This document shows, piece by piece, positions 24,754 through 32,826 of a stretch of 54,445 nucleotides of DNA. Under the pieces are notes generated by a model. The model was not told where the DNA came from and did not search any database. It saw only the letters and a list, made by a program, of their open reading frames with translations. How positions within the stretch are numbered: the first letter of the stretch is position 1; every line of letters begins with the position of its first letter. Both the position numbers and the translations under genes were made by a program. The stretch comes from JACQFZ01 sp045810625 (GTDB lineage Bacteria > Pseudomonadota > Gammaproteobacteria > Acidiferrobacterales > Sulfurifustaceae), in the NCBI GenBank assembly GCA_045810625.1, contig JBJMVQ010000017.1:1-54445 (forward strand), given 5' to 3'.

Positions 24754-25712
24754 GGGCGCGAAAAGCCTGCGGCGGCGCGCGGCGGCCGTTGGCCGTTGAA
24801 ATATTGCCGGGCGACGGCGATGTCTTGATCAATGCACTGGCGCATTTCTTCCACGGAATCGAAGCGGCGTTCCTCGCGGATGCGATGCAGAAAATCGACC
24901 TTGACGTGCGTGCCGTAAATATCACGATTGAAGTCGAGCGCGTGCACTTCGAGCAACCGCTCCGTACCGCCGACCGTCGGCCGCGTACCAATCGAAGCGA
25001 CGGCGGGAAGCCGCTCGTTTCCGATACAGAGCTCGACGACGAAAATACCGTCGATCGCAGCACGGTGGCGCTGCAACGCAATATTCGCCGTCGGCACGCC
25101 GATGGTCCGTCCGATCTTGTCGCCGTGCATGACATGGCCGTACATACTGTATGGCCGGCCGAGCAATTTCTCCGCGGCTCTCATGTCCCCGTTGACGAGT
25201 GCGGCACGCACGCGAGTGCTGCTCACACGCTCGCCGTCGATCATAAACGTCGCCGCGGCCCCCGCTTCGAATCCGTGCTCCCGCCCCGCGCGCGTCAGCG
25301 ACTCGATGTCGCCCGCGCGCTGATGACCGTACCGGAAATCTTCGCCGACGACGACATAGCGGGCGCCGAGACTGCGTACCAATATCTCCTCGACGAACGC
25401 TTGCGGCGGGAGTTGCGCGACCCGAGCGTTGAACCGCACGCACAAGACCCGATCGACCGGGAGAGTCGCGAGTGCCATCAGCTTTTCGCGCAGCCGCATC
25501 AGGCGCGGCGGCGCGTCCTGCGGGCGAAAGTACTCGAGCGGATGCGGCTCGAACAACATCACCAGCGCCGGCATCCGCAGCGCCGCGGCACGCGCAGCCA
25601 ATTGCGCGATCACCAACTGGTGACCTCGGTGCACCCCGTCGAAATTGCCGATGGTAAGGGCGCAGCCCCGATGCCGGGGGCGCAAGTTGTGCAGCCCGCG
25701 TATGAACTCCAT
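24750..25712 (-). CDS. ribF: Bifunctional riboflavin kinase / FAD synthetase
   Basis: Makes FMN from riboflavin and then FAD from FMN. The N-terminal adenylyltransferase domain has LTIGNFDGVHRGHQ and VVVGEDFRYGHQRAGD. The C-terminal kinase domain has a variant of the substrate-binding PTAN motif (VPTANI) and ASIGTRPTVGG. With the ATG at 25712 it has 320 residues; a TTG at 25733 would add seven. The gene overlaps ileS by four bases, matching the usual ribF–ileS–lspA order. Confidence 0.95.
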   Translation of the reverse strand: MEFIRGLHNLRPRHRGCALTIGNFDGVHRGHQLVIAQLAARAAALRMPALVMLFEPHPLEYFRPQDAPPRLMRLREKLMALATLPVDRVLCVRFNARVAQLPPQAFVEEILVRSLGARYVVVGEDFRYGHQRAGDIESLTRAGREHGFEAGAAATFMIDGERVSSTRVRAALVNGDMRAAEKLLGRPYSMYGHVMHGDKIGRTIGVPTANIALQRHRAAIDGIFVVELCIGNERLPAVASIGTRPTVGGTERLLEVHALDFNRDIYGTHVKVDFLHRIREERRFDSVEEMRQCIDQDIAVARQYFNGQRPPRAAAGFSRP

Positions 25713-25807
25713 GGGGCGCGATTCTAAATACAAACCCGAGACACCGCGAGTGCTCTGGATACTACGCGGCTATTGCAGAAGCGAGACGCGCGCAGCCTCG
25801 GTGCTCG

Positions 25808-26224
25808 CTATGCGTGCGCCCAATCGGGGTCGAGCTCTTCGACAACCTGTTTCAGCGGGACACGGCCGGTATAGCCTTCGTGATAGCCGTGGTAGTAACC
25901 GATGCGCAGCTCGGGAAACTTCCAGCAGAGATAACCGTCGCCGGTGTCGAAATCGACGAGCCAAAGCCCTTTCACCACGAGCCCGAGTCGCTCCATCTTT
26001 CCGACCCAGCGCTTCACGATGGCTTCGTACTGGCGCTCGACCTGTTGAATCATCGGATTGGTCGGCACCATCGCCTCCAGCGCGCGCCGAACCGGCTCGA
26101 GCTCCTGATGCGCTTGCTGTGTAATTCGACGCACCAATGGGAACAACGCCTCCGCTTCCGTGAGCGTGAAGACGCGCGGATCATCACACGCGGCAATCTG
26201 ATGCATGGCAATCTTCGTCGTCAT
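25808..26224 (-). CDS. DUF2203-like conserved hypothetical protein
   Basis: A 138-residue soluble protein that I match, by pattern only, to the DUF2203 family. It begins with FTLTEAEALFPLVRRI, has a helical middle part and ends with YLCWKFPELRIGYYHGYHEGY, rich in aromatic residues and histidine. The start overlaps the murJ stop (ATGA), so it belongs to the murJ–ribF operon. The function is unknown. Confidence 0.75.
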   Translation of the reverse strand: MTTKIAMHQIAACDDPRVFTLTEAEALFPLVRRITQQAHQELEPVRRALEAMVPTNPMIQQVERQYEAIVKRWVGKMERLGLVVKGLWLVDFDTGDGYLCWKFPELRIGYYHGYHEGYTGRVPLKQVVEELDPDWAHA

Positions 26225-27783
26225 CCGGTGGAGAGGTGGGCCTTCAGCCGAAGATGTCGCGGACGCATACCTATCAAAAACAATACTGCACCGTACACGA
26301 TTATTCCAGTTACGATCCAGGCCGCCAAGCGAAGCGCACGCACGAGCGGGGGCGCCGACAACCATGCTTCGATCCCGTCCGTCCCCCAACTGATCGAGCC
26401 CGCCATCACGACAGTGGCGAAGACTACGCGCGCCAGGAATGTTCGCCAACCTGGCAGCGCTTGATATACCCCATCGCGACGCAATCGGATATACAGTAAG
26501 GCCGCGTTGACGAATGCCGCAATGGAAATCGCGAGCGCGAGCCCGATATGCGCGAGCGGATAAACGAGCAGCACGCTGAAACCGACGTTCGCGATGAGCG
26601 CAATCGTCCCTACCTTGACCGGGGTCTTCGTGTCCTGGCGCGCGTAAAAACCGGGAGCCAGTACGCGAATGACCGTAAACGCGACCAGACCGAGCGAAAA
26701 CGCCATCAATGCTTGCGCGCTCATCTGCACATCTACGGCATCGAATTTACCGAAATGAAACAACGTCGCCATCATCGGCCCGGAGAGCACGACCAAAGCC
26801 GCAGACGCGGGAATACTTATAATAAGTACCCATCGTAAGCCCCAATCGAGCAGGTGCGAGAAATCTTCCGGGGAAGCGGCAGCGTGTTTCTGCGAAAGGC
26901 TCGGCAAGATCACGGTCGCCAACGCGATGCCGAAGATCCCCAGCGGAAATTCCATTAATCGGTCTGCGTAGTACAGCCACGAAACGCTGCCGGTTACGAG
27001 GAACGACGCGAGCAGCGTGTTCACCAACAAATTGACCTGCGCAACCGAAACCCCAAAGATGCCCGGCAACATGAGCCGGCCGACCCGTTTCACACCTTCG
27101 TGCAAACCTCGCAAGCGCGGCCGCGGCAGCATGCCGACTCGGCTCAAAAACGGCACCTGAAAGGCGAGCTGCGCAACACCTGCGATAAACACTCCCCACG
27201 CGAGACCCAGCACCGGGCGCTCCAGATGCGGAGCGATCCAGAGCGCGGCGGCGATCATACAAAGGTTCAACAAGACCGGCGTGAAGGCGGCAGATCCAAA
27301 GCGACCGTATGTGTTGAGCACGCCCGCGGCGAGCGCCACCAGCGAAACGAATAACAAATAAGGAAACATGATGCGCAGCATCGTCACCGTCAGGTCGTAC
27401 TTGGACGGCTCGGCATAGAATCCGGGCGCCAGGAGCACGACGAGAATCGGCGCCGCGATCACGCCAATGAGCGTGACCACGAAGAGCACCGCTGCGAGCT
27501 TTCCGGTGATGTGATCGACGAACAGCCGGGTGTCGTCCGCGCTGTTGCGAGCGCGGTACTCGGCAAAGACGGGGATGAACGCCTGCGACAACGCGCCTTC
27601 GCCGAAGATGCGTCGCAGGAAATTCGGAATCCGGAAGGCGACGTAAAAAGCGTCGGCCGCGCCGCTCGCTCCCGCGCCGATCAGGCTGGCAAAAATCATG
27701 TCCCGCACCAGCCCGGAGATGCGCGATATCAGCGTCATGCCCCCGGTCAGCGCCGTCGATGCCAGCAATTTACGCGTCGTCAA
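26221..27783 (-). CDS. murJ: Lipid II flippase MurJ
   Basis: Inner-membrane MOP-superfamily transporter that flips the peptidoglycan precursor lipid II to the periplasm. It has 520 residues and about 14 hydrophobic segments. The family motifs SRISGLVRDM and GADAFYVAFRIPNFLRRIFGEG-type residues are visible near the N-terminus. The start chosen is TTG 27783, preceded by an AGGGG element; it gives the normal N-terminus ahead of MTLISRISG. The gene is divergent from rpsT, a common arrangement. Confidence 0.95.
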   Translation of the reverse strand: MTTRKLLASTALTGGMTLISRISGLVRDMIFASLIGAGASGAADAFYVAFRIPNFLRRIFGEGALSQAFIPVFAEYRARNSADDTRLFVDHITGKLAAVLFVVTLIGVIAAPILVVLLAPGFYAEPSKYDLTVTMLRIMFPYLLFVSLVALAAGVLNTYGRFGSAAFTPVLLNLCMIAAALWIAPHLERPVLGLAWGVFIAGVAQLAFQVPFLSRVGMLPRPRLRGLHEGVKRVGRLMLPGIFGVSVAQVNLLVNTLLASFLVTGSVSWLYYADRLMEFPLGIFGIALATVILPSLSQKHAAASPEDFSHLLDWGLRWVLIISIPASAALVVLSGPMMATLFHFGKFDAVDVQMSAQALMAFSLGLVAFTVIRVLAPGFYARQDTKTPVKVGTIALIANVGFSVLLVYPLAHIGLALAISIAAFVNAALLYIRLRRDGVYQALPGWRTFLARVVFATVVMAGSISWGTDGIEAWLSAPPLVRALRLAAWIVTGIIVYGAVLFLIGMRPRHLRLKAHLSTG

Positions 27784-27859
27784 CGTCCAGCCCCTGGAAA
27801 AAAGCGACGCGGATCATACGGCATCCCACCGGCGGCTGCACGAAACGGCCGTCGGGCGG

Positions 27860-27888
27860 TTGACAAAAAGTCCGCGAATCCGCATAGT
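27860..27888 (+). promoter_or_regulatory. Putative sigma-70 promoter of rpsT
   Basis: A perfect TTGACA at 27860-27865 and CATAGT at 27883-27888 are separated by 17 bases, about 35 bases upstream of the rpsT start codon. Confidence 0.6.
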
Positions 27889-27922
27889 TGCGCGCCTTCG
27901 AGGATCTTCCGAGCGACAACCC

Positions 27923-28192
27923 GTGGCCAATACTGCACAAGCGAAAAAACGAGCGCGTCAGGCGGAGAAGCACCGCGCGCACAACGCCGCACGGCGTTCT
28001 TTAATGCGCACTGAAATCAAGAAGGCGCTGAGCGCGATCGCATCGAAAGACAAATCGGGCGCGCAAGAGGCCTACCGGCGCGCGGCGTCGATCATCGATC
28101 GCCTGGCTGGAAAAGGAATCATCCACCGCAATACCGCGAGCCGTTACAAGAGCCGGCTGAACAGCCGCCTGCGCACGGTGGCGTCCGCCTGA
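27923..28192 (+). CDS. rpsT: 30S ribosomal protein S20
   Basis: An 89-residue, strongly basic protein that binds 16S rRNA early in small-subunit assembly. The sequence pattern ANTAQAKKRARQAEKHR, then RTEIKKAL and KGIIHRNTASRYKSRLN is diagnostic. It begins with GTG and has no close ribosome-binding site. In E. coli, S20 uses a UUG start as part of its translational autoregulation, so a weak start here fits the same logic. It is monocistronic and lies between murJ (divergent) and proB (convergent). Confidence 0.97.
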   Translation: MANTAQAKKRARQAEKHRAHNAARRSLMRTEIKKALSAIASKDKSGAQEAYRRAASIIDRLAGKGIIHRNTASRYKSRLNSRLRTVASA

Positions 28193-28219
28193 TCTGGCGC
28201 CGCCGAATCTCCGCCCGGC

Positions 28220-29350
28220 TTAAACCAGCACCAGATTGTCGCGATGGATGAGCTCCGGCTCATCCACGTATCCGAGAATCCCTTCGATCCGCTCGCTCGC
28301 CTGACCGGCGATACGGCGCGCTTCGGCGGCATCGTAATTCACCAGTCCCCGCGCTATCTCCCGACCCTGCGGATCGACGCACGCGACGATCTCGCCGCGG
28401 CGGAACTCGCCATCGACTGCCGTGACGCCGATCGGTAGCAGGCTTTTGCCGCCGACGACGATCGCACGAGCGGCGCCGGCATCCACGCTTATTCTTCCCC
28501 GCACCTGCAACTGCCCGGCGAGCCACTGCTTGCGCGCGGCGAGACGCTCGTGCGCCGGCTTGAGGTAAGTCCCCAGAACTTCTCCCGTCAGCACACGCAA
28601 TATCACCTCGGGCAACCGCCCGCTCGCGATCACGGTAGCCGCGCCCGAATGCGCCGCCTTCTCCGCGGCGCCCAACTTCGTTCGCATGCCGCCGCGGCCG
28701 AGTGAACCGGAACCTCCCGCCATCGCCGCCAGCCGCGAGTCGCCCGCGTTCCCCTCGGTCACGAGCGCCGCATCCGGGTGCTCGCGCGGGTCGCGCTCGT
28801 AGAGTCCTTGCTGGTCGGTGAGAATCAGCAGCAGATCCGCTTCGACGAGATTCGCGACCATCGCCGCGAGCGTGTCGTTATCGCTGAAACGGATTTCTTC
28901 CGTCGCGACGGTATCGTTTTCGTTGATGATCGGAATCACGCCGAAGTCGACGAGCGTGCGCAACGTGCTCCGCGCGTTCAGATAACGCTGCCGATTGGTG
29001 AAGTCGTCGTGAATCAGAAGCACTTGCGCCGCGTGCAGACCGAACTGCTGAAACGCCGACTCGTACACTTGTACGAGACTCATCTGCCCGATCGCGGCCA
29101 TGGCCTGCAGCTCGTGCAGTGCGTGCGGACGCTGGCGCCGGCCGAGGCGCTGCATGCCCGCAGCGACGGCTCCCGATGTCACGACGAGACACTCGATGCC
29201 TTGCGCGCGGAGTTTCGCGATCTGTGCGACCCAACCGGCGATCGCATCCCGGTCGAGCCCCTGCCCCGCGTTCGTGATCAGCGCGCTGCCGATCTTGATC
29301 ACGCAACGGCGCACCTGCTTCAGTGCTTCGCGACCGCTCACGACAGACAT
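28220..29350 (-). CDS. proB: Glutamate 5-kinase
   Basis: First enzyme of proline synthesis, phosphorylating glutamate with ATP. The amino-acid-kinase domain shows VIKIGSALIT, VVTSGAVAAG, PIINENDTVA and GSLGRGGMRTKL; the C-terminal ~90 residues form a PUA domain. It has 376 residues. The ATG at 29350 has AAGGAA nine bases upstream and overlaps the end of obgE by 13 bases, so the two genes are co-translated. The obgE–proB arrangement is known from Pseudomonas. Confidence 0.96.
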   Translation of the reverse strand: MSVVSGREALKQVRRCVIKIGSALITNAGQGLDRDAIAGWVAQIAKLRAQGIECLVVTSGAVAAGMQRLGRRQRPHALHELQAMAAIGQMSLVQVYESAFQQFGLHAAQVLLIHDDFTNRQRYLNARSTLRTLVDFGVIPIINENDTVATEEIRFSDNDTLAAMVANLVEADLLLILTDQQGLYERDPREHPDAALVTEGNAGDSRLAAMAGGSGSLGRGGMRTKLGAAEKAAHSGAATVIASGRLPEVILRVLTGEVLGTYLKPAHERLAARKQWLAGQLQVRGRISVDAGAARAIVVGGKSLLPIGVTAVDGEFRRGEIVACVDPQGREIARGLVNYDAAEARRIAGQASERIEGILGYVDEPELIHRDNLVLV

Positions 29351-30375
29351 TGGGCCGATTCCTTTTTCTGTGCCTCGAGTCGCCGGAACAAATCGCCCAG
29401 CAGCGGGCGGCAATTCTCCCCCGTCCCGGCCGAAATCCGATACGTCGGTCCCTTCCAGCGCAAGCGCTTGATCACCGCCTTGATCCGCGCCTCACGTTCG
29501 GCGTCGTCCAGCAGGTCGATCTTGTTGAACACGAGCCAGCGTTCGCGCGCCACCAGCTCGTCGCTGAACTTCGCGAGCTCGTCCACGATACCGGCCGCCG
29601 AATCCGCGATCGAGGTCTCGCCCTCGGGCGCCGCGATATCGATCAAATGCAACAGGATGTGCGTGCGATTCAGGTGCTTCAAGAACTGGATGCCCAATCC
29701 CGCGCCTTCTGCCGCTCCCTCGATGAGTCCGGGAATGTCGGCGATCACGAAGCTCTGGTCGGGGCCAAGCCGAACCACGCCGAGATTGGGATACAGCGTC
29801 GTAAAGGGATAATCGGCGACTTTCGGTTTCGCTTCGGTCACCTGCCGCAGCAGCGTCGACTTGCCCGCGTTCGGCAAGCCGAGCAACCCGACATCGGCAA
29901 GCACCTGCAACTCGAGCCGCAGCTCGCGTGTTTCGCCCGGCGTTCCGGGAGTGGTCTTGCGCGGCGCGCGGTTGGTGCTCGATTTGAAATGCGTATTACC
30001 GAGGCCGCCCTTCCCCCCGCGCGCCACGAGCAACCGTTCACCGTCGCGCGTGATTTCACCGATCAGCTCGCCCGTTTCGGCGTCTTCGACTCGCGTACCG
30101 AGTGGGACCTTGACCACGGCGTCCGAGCCCGAGCGGCCGGTACGGTTCGCGCCGCCGCCCTTCGCGCCATGCTCCGCATCGAAGAGACGCGTATGCCGGA
30201 AATCGGCGAGCGTGTTCAGTCCTCCTTGTCCGAGGAGATACACGTGGCCGCCGTCCCCGCCGTCGCCACCATCCGGCCCGCCGCGGGGAACGAATTTCTC
30301 ACGCCGGAAGCTCAAAGCCCCGGCGCCGCCGTTTCCCGCTTCCACACGGATGGTCGCTTCGTCGATGAATTTCAT
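29338..30375 (-). CDS. obgE: GTPase ObgE/CgtA
   Basis: Essential ribosome-associated GTPase involved in 50S assembly and stress control. The N-terminal glycine-rich Obg domain begins KFIDEATIRVEAGNGG. The G domain has the G1 motif GLPNAGKSTLL, switch region FTTLYPNLG, G3 DIPGLIEGA and G4 NKID. It has 345 residues, a compact form without a long acidic C-terminal tail. It is separated from rpmA by a terminator-like hairpin but probably receives read-through. Confidence 0.97.
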   Translation of the reverse strand: MKFIDEATIRVEAGNGGAGALSFRREKFVPRGGPDGGDGGDGGHVYLLGQGGLNTLADFRHTRLFDAEHGAKGGGANRTGRSGSDAVVKVPLGTRVEDAETGELIGEITRDGERLLVARGGKGGLGNTHFKSSTNRAPRKTTPGTPGETRELRLELQVLADVGLLGLPNAGKSTLLRQVTEAKPKVADYPFTTLYPNLGVVRLGPDQSFVIADIPGLIEGAAEGAGLGIQFLKHLNRTHILLHLIDIAAPEGETSIADSAAGIVDELAKFSDELVARERWLVFNKIDLLDDAEREARIKAVIKRLRWKGPTYRISAGTGENCRPLLGDLFRRLEAQKKESAQCLS

Positions 30376-30393
30376 ACTTTAAGAATATTGAAC

Positions 30394-30420
30394 CGCAAAG
30401 GACGCGGAGGACGCAAAGGA
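30394..30420. repeat. Three tandem 9-base units CGCAAAGGA / CGCGGAGGA / CGCAAAGGA
   Basis: Three adjacent 9-base units, the middle one with two substitutions, lie just upstream of obgE in the non-coding gap. Short CGCAAAGGA arrays of this type occur in intergenic regions of various bacteria; no function is known to me. Confidence 0.6.
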
Positions 30421-30523
30421 CTACAAAAGAAAGAGATAAACCGTCGTGACTTTGACACGGTTCTGCCGGCCTCGACTAGCATCTGATTCAACTCGTTTAT
30501 AGATGCCGGCCAAGCGCGACAAA

Positions 30524-30557
30524 TAAAAAACCCCGCGCTGTCGCCAGGGCGGGGTTC
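30524..30557 (-). terminator. Intrinsic terminator after rpmA
   Basis: On the minus strand AACCCCGC and GCGGGGTT flank a short loop and are followed by a run of T. It lies 22 bases beyond the rpmA stop and separates rplU–rpmA from obgE–proB. Confidence 0.85.
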
Positions 30558-30578
30558 TGTACTTCGCGAAACCGGTCT

Positions 30579-30836
30579 CTATTCTGGCAACACGCTAACC
30601 GTCTTGCGGTTGCGCGGGCCTTTCGATTCGAACTGTACGCGCCCGTCGACTTTCGCGAACAAGGTATCGTCTTTGCCGATACCGACGTTCACGCCCGGAT
30701 GAAAACGGGTGCCGCGCTGGCGCACCAGGATGTTGCCCGACAGCACGCGCTCTCCACCAAAGCGCTTAACGCCGAGGCGTTGCGCGTGGGAATCGCGACC
30801 GTTGCGTGAGCTGCCGCCTGCCTTCTTATGTGCCAT
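30579..30836 (-). CDS. rpmA: 50S ribosomal protein L27
   Basis: An 85-residue protein near the peptidyl-transferase centre. The N-terminus MAHKKAGGSSRNGRDS and the segments GVKRFGGE and ILVRQRGTRFHPG are diagnostic. It lies 13 bases downstream of rplU in the conserved rplU–rpmA pair. Confidence 0.98.
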   Translation of the reverse strand: MAHKKAGGSSRNGRDSHAQRLGVKRFGGERVLSGNILVRQRGTRFHPGVNVGIGKDDTLFAKVDGRVQFESKGPRNRKTVSVLPE

Positions 30837-30849
30837 GACTCCGTCTCCT

Positions 30850-31194
30850 TTAACCCGCCGCCGCCGTCGTGGTCGGCGGCGCGGACACACCCGCGACCTG
30901 GGTAATTTCAAGCTCGGTATAGCTCTGCCGGTGGCCCGCGTGACGGCGATAGTTCTTGCGCCGGCGCAGCTTGAAGATGCGAATCTTGTCGCCGCGGCCA
31001 TGGGCCCGCACCTTCGCGGTCACGGAAGCTCCGTTGAGCCCCGCGCCAAGGCGCACGCCCTGGTCGTCGGCAATCATTAAGACACGCGTCAGCTCGATCG
31101 AATCACCGGCAGCGGCCTCAAGCCGCTCGACCCGGATAACGTCGCCCGGCGCGACTCGATACTGTTTTCCACCGCTCTCGATTACCGCGTACAT
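30850..31194 (-). CDS. rplU: 50S ribosomal protein L21
   Basis: A 114-residue protein that binds 23S rRNA with L20. It begins MYAVIESGGKQYRV and contains KVRAHGRGDKIRIFKLRRRKNYRR and GHRQSYTELEI-type residues. A short Pro/Thr/Ala-rich tail extends beyond the usual end. It is divergent from ispB, as in many proteobacteria. Confidence 0.98.
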   Translation of the reverse strand: MYAVIESGGKQYRVAPGDVIRVERLEAAAGDSIELTRVLMIADDQGVRLGAGLNGASVTAKVRAHGRGDKIRIFKLRRRKNYRRHAGHRQSYTELEITQVAGVSAPPTTTAAAG

Positions 31195-31282
31195 AGAAGG
31201 TCCCCGGAAATAGACGCCAGCCGAAAAAGGCCCGGAATTTTAACGGCGGTGTGACGTAAGGTCAAACGCCGCAAGGGCTTTC

Positions 31283-31312
31283 TTGACAGGTGGCCGGGGG
31301 GGTCCCTACGAT
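31283..31312 (+). promoter_or_regulatory. Putative sigma-70 promoter of ispB
   Basis: Perfect TTGACA at 31283-31288 and TACGAT at 31307-31312 with an 18-base spacer, 36 bases upstream of the ispB start codon. Confidence 0.6.
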
Positions 31313-31348
31313 GCCCGGCCTTACTAGCAGCCCCCTAAAAAAACCGGA

Positions 31349-32317
31349 ATGGACTTTGACGCCATAAAGGCGCTCGTGGGCGACGATCTCGATGCGGTGA
31401 ACCGGGAAATCACCGCACGGCTGAAGTCGGACGTTGCTCTCATCAACCAGCTGGCCGGCTATATCATCAACAGCGGCGGCAAGCGACTACGCCCGCTGAT
31501 CGTCCTGCTCAGTGCCAGAGCGCTCGGCTACCAGGGCGACCGGCATGTCCTCCTCGCCACCATCATCGAGTTCATCCACACCGCCACCCTCCTCCATGAC
31601 GACGTCGTCGACGCCTCCGAGATGCGGCGGGGCCAATCGACCGCAAATATGATTTGGGGCAACGAGGCGAGCGTGCTCGTGGGCGATTTTCTGTACTCGC
31701 GGTCGTTCGAAATGATGGTCGAAGTGAATCAAATGCGCGTCATGGAAATTCTAGCGCGTACCACTAACACGATCGCGCGCGGCGAAGTGCTGCAACTGTT
31801 GAACCGCAACGACCCGGACACTACCGAAGAACGGTATGTAGACGTCATCCGCAGCAAGACGGCGAAACTTTTCGAGGCCGCTGCACAGCTGGGGGCGGTT
31901 GTCAGCGGCGCGGACCCGGCCGTGGAGGCGAATCTGACGCGCTATGGACTTCATCTCGGAACCGCTTTTCAGCTGATCGACGACGCGCTCGACTACGGCC
32001 GCAACAATCCGGCACTCGGGAAGAACGTCGGCGACGATCTTGCGGAAGGCAAGCCGACGCTCCCGCTGATTCACGCCATGCGGAGCGGAAATCCCGAGCA
32101 GCGCAAGCTGCTGCGCGACGCCGTCGAGCAAGGGGATCACACGCAGATCGACGTCGTCGTGGATACGATTGAATCCACGGGTTCCATCGCATACACTGCC
32201 CGGCAAGCCGAAGCCGAGGCGGCGCTTGCTAAGAAAGCGGTGGTTTCGCTTCCCGACTCGCCTTACAAGCAAGCGCTCGTGGATCTCACGTTTTTCTCCG
32301 TCCACCGCAACCATTAG
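31349..32317 (+). CDS. ispB: Polyprenyl diphosphate synthase (octaprenyl type)
   Basis: Elongates FPP with IPP to the long-chain polyprenyl diphosphate for the ubiquinone side chain. The 322-residue trans-prenyltransferase has GGKRLRP, the first aspartate-rich motif DDVVD (Asp84, Asp85, Asp88), and the second motif QLIDDALDY. The chain length is inferred from similarity to IspB and its position beside rplU. It is transcribed away from rplU and followed by tRNA-Pro. Confidence 0.94.
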   Translation: MDFDAIKALVGDDLDAVNREITARLKSDVALINQLAGYIINSGGKRLRPLIVLLSARALGYQGDRHVLLATIIEFIHTATLLHDDVVDASEMRRGQSTANMIWGNEASVLVGDFLYSRSFEMMVEVNQMRVMEILARTTNTIARGEVLQLLNRNDPDTTEERYVDVIRSKTAKLFEAAAQLGAVVSGADPAVEANLTRYGLHLGTAFQLIDDALDYGRNNPALGKNVGDDLAEGKPTLPLIHAMRSGNPEQRKLLRDAVEQGDHTQIDVVVDTIESTGSIAYTARQAEAEAALAKKAVVSLPDSPYKQALVDLTFFSVHRNH

Positions 32318-32355
32318 CCACCGGGTGCGCGTCGCGGTTTCGTCGTTGAACGGCA

Positions 32356-32432
32356 CGGGGTGTAGCTCAGCCTGGTAGAGCACTTGCTTCGGGAGCAAGG
32401 GGCCGGAGGTTCAAATCCTCTCACCCCGACCA
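32356..32432 (+). tRNA. tRNA-Pro (anticodon CGG)
   Basis: A 77-base cloverleaf with acceptor stem CGGGGTG/CACCCCG and anticodon loop TTCGGGA in the stem CTTGC/GCAAG. The T-arm contains GGTTCAAATCC. The discriminator is A and the CCA is encoded. It reads the proline codon CCG. Confidence 0.97.
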
Positions 32433-32526
32433 GCATGCCGTTCGCACGTTATCGGCTTTAACTAACACCCGCTCGCGCTTCCCGGCGCGGGCGCCCGGCG
32501 CAGACAACCACGTGTAACCTTCACGG

Positions 32527-32754
32527 ATGGGTCAGTTAACACGGTTACTTATTATTCTCATTGCGCTCTGGATCGCATGGCAGCTGATCCGGCGCTTCCT
32601 GCGCGCAAGTCATTCGTCCGAACGACCGTCCACGCCGTCGGGCCAAGCGCCCCGGATGCTGCCATGCGCTCGATGCGGCGTGCACATACCGGAGCCGCAA
32701 GCCATCACGGTTGGCGGCAAAGCCTACTGCTCCAAGGAGCACCTGCCCGGTTAA
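32527..32754 (+). CDS. PP0621-like small membrane-anchored zinc-ribbon protein
   Basis: A 75-residue protein with one N-terminal transmembrane helix (LLIILIALWIAWQLI). A short linker follows, then a C-terminal zinc-ribbon-like module: LPCARCGVHIPE, then AYCSKEH. This pattern matches small proteins encoded just upstream of pilS in other proteobacteria. The function is unknown; co-transcription with pilS–pilR is likely. Confidence 0.82.
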   Translation: MGQLTRLLIILIALWIAWQLIRRFLRASHSSERPSTPSGQAPRMLPCARCGVHIPEPQAITVGGKAYCSKEHLPG

Positions 32755-32826
32755 CCTCACCGCGACGAGATATCGACGTTCAGGCGCTTCTTTGCCTGCC
32801 CGGGAAAAGTGTGCTAATCCAAAAAC

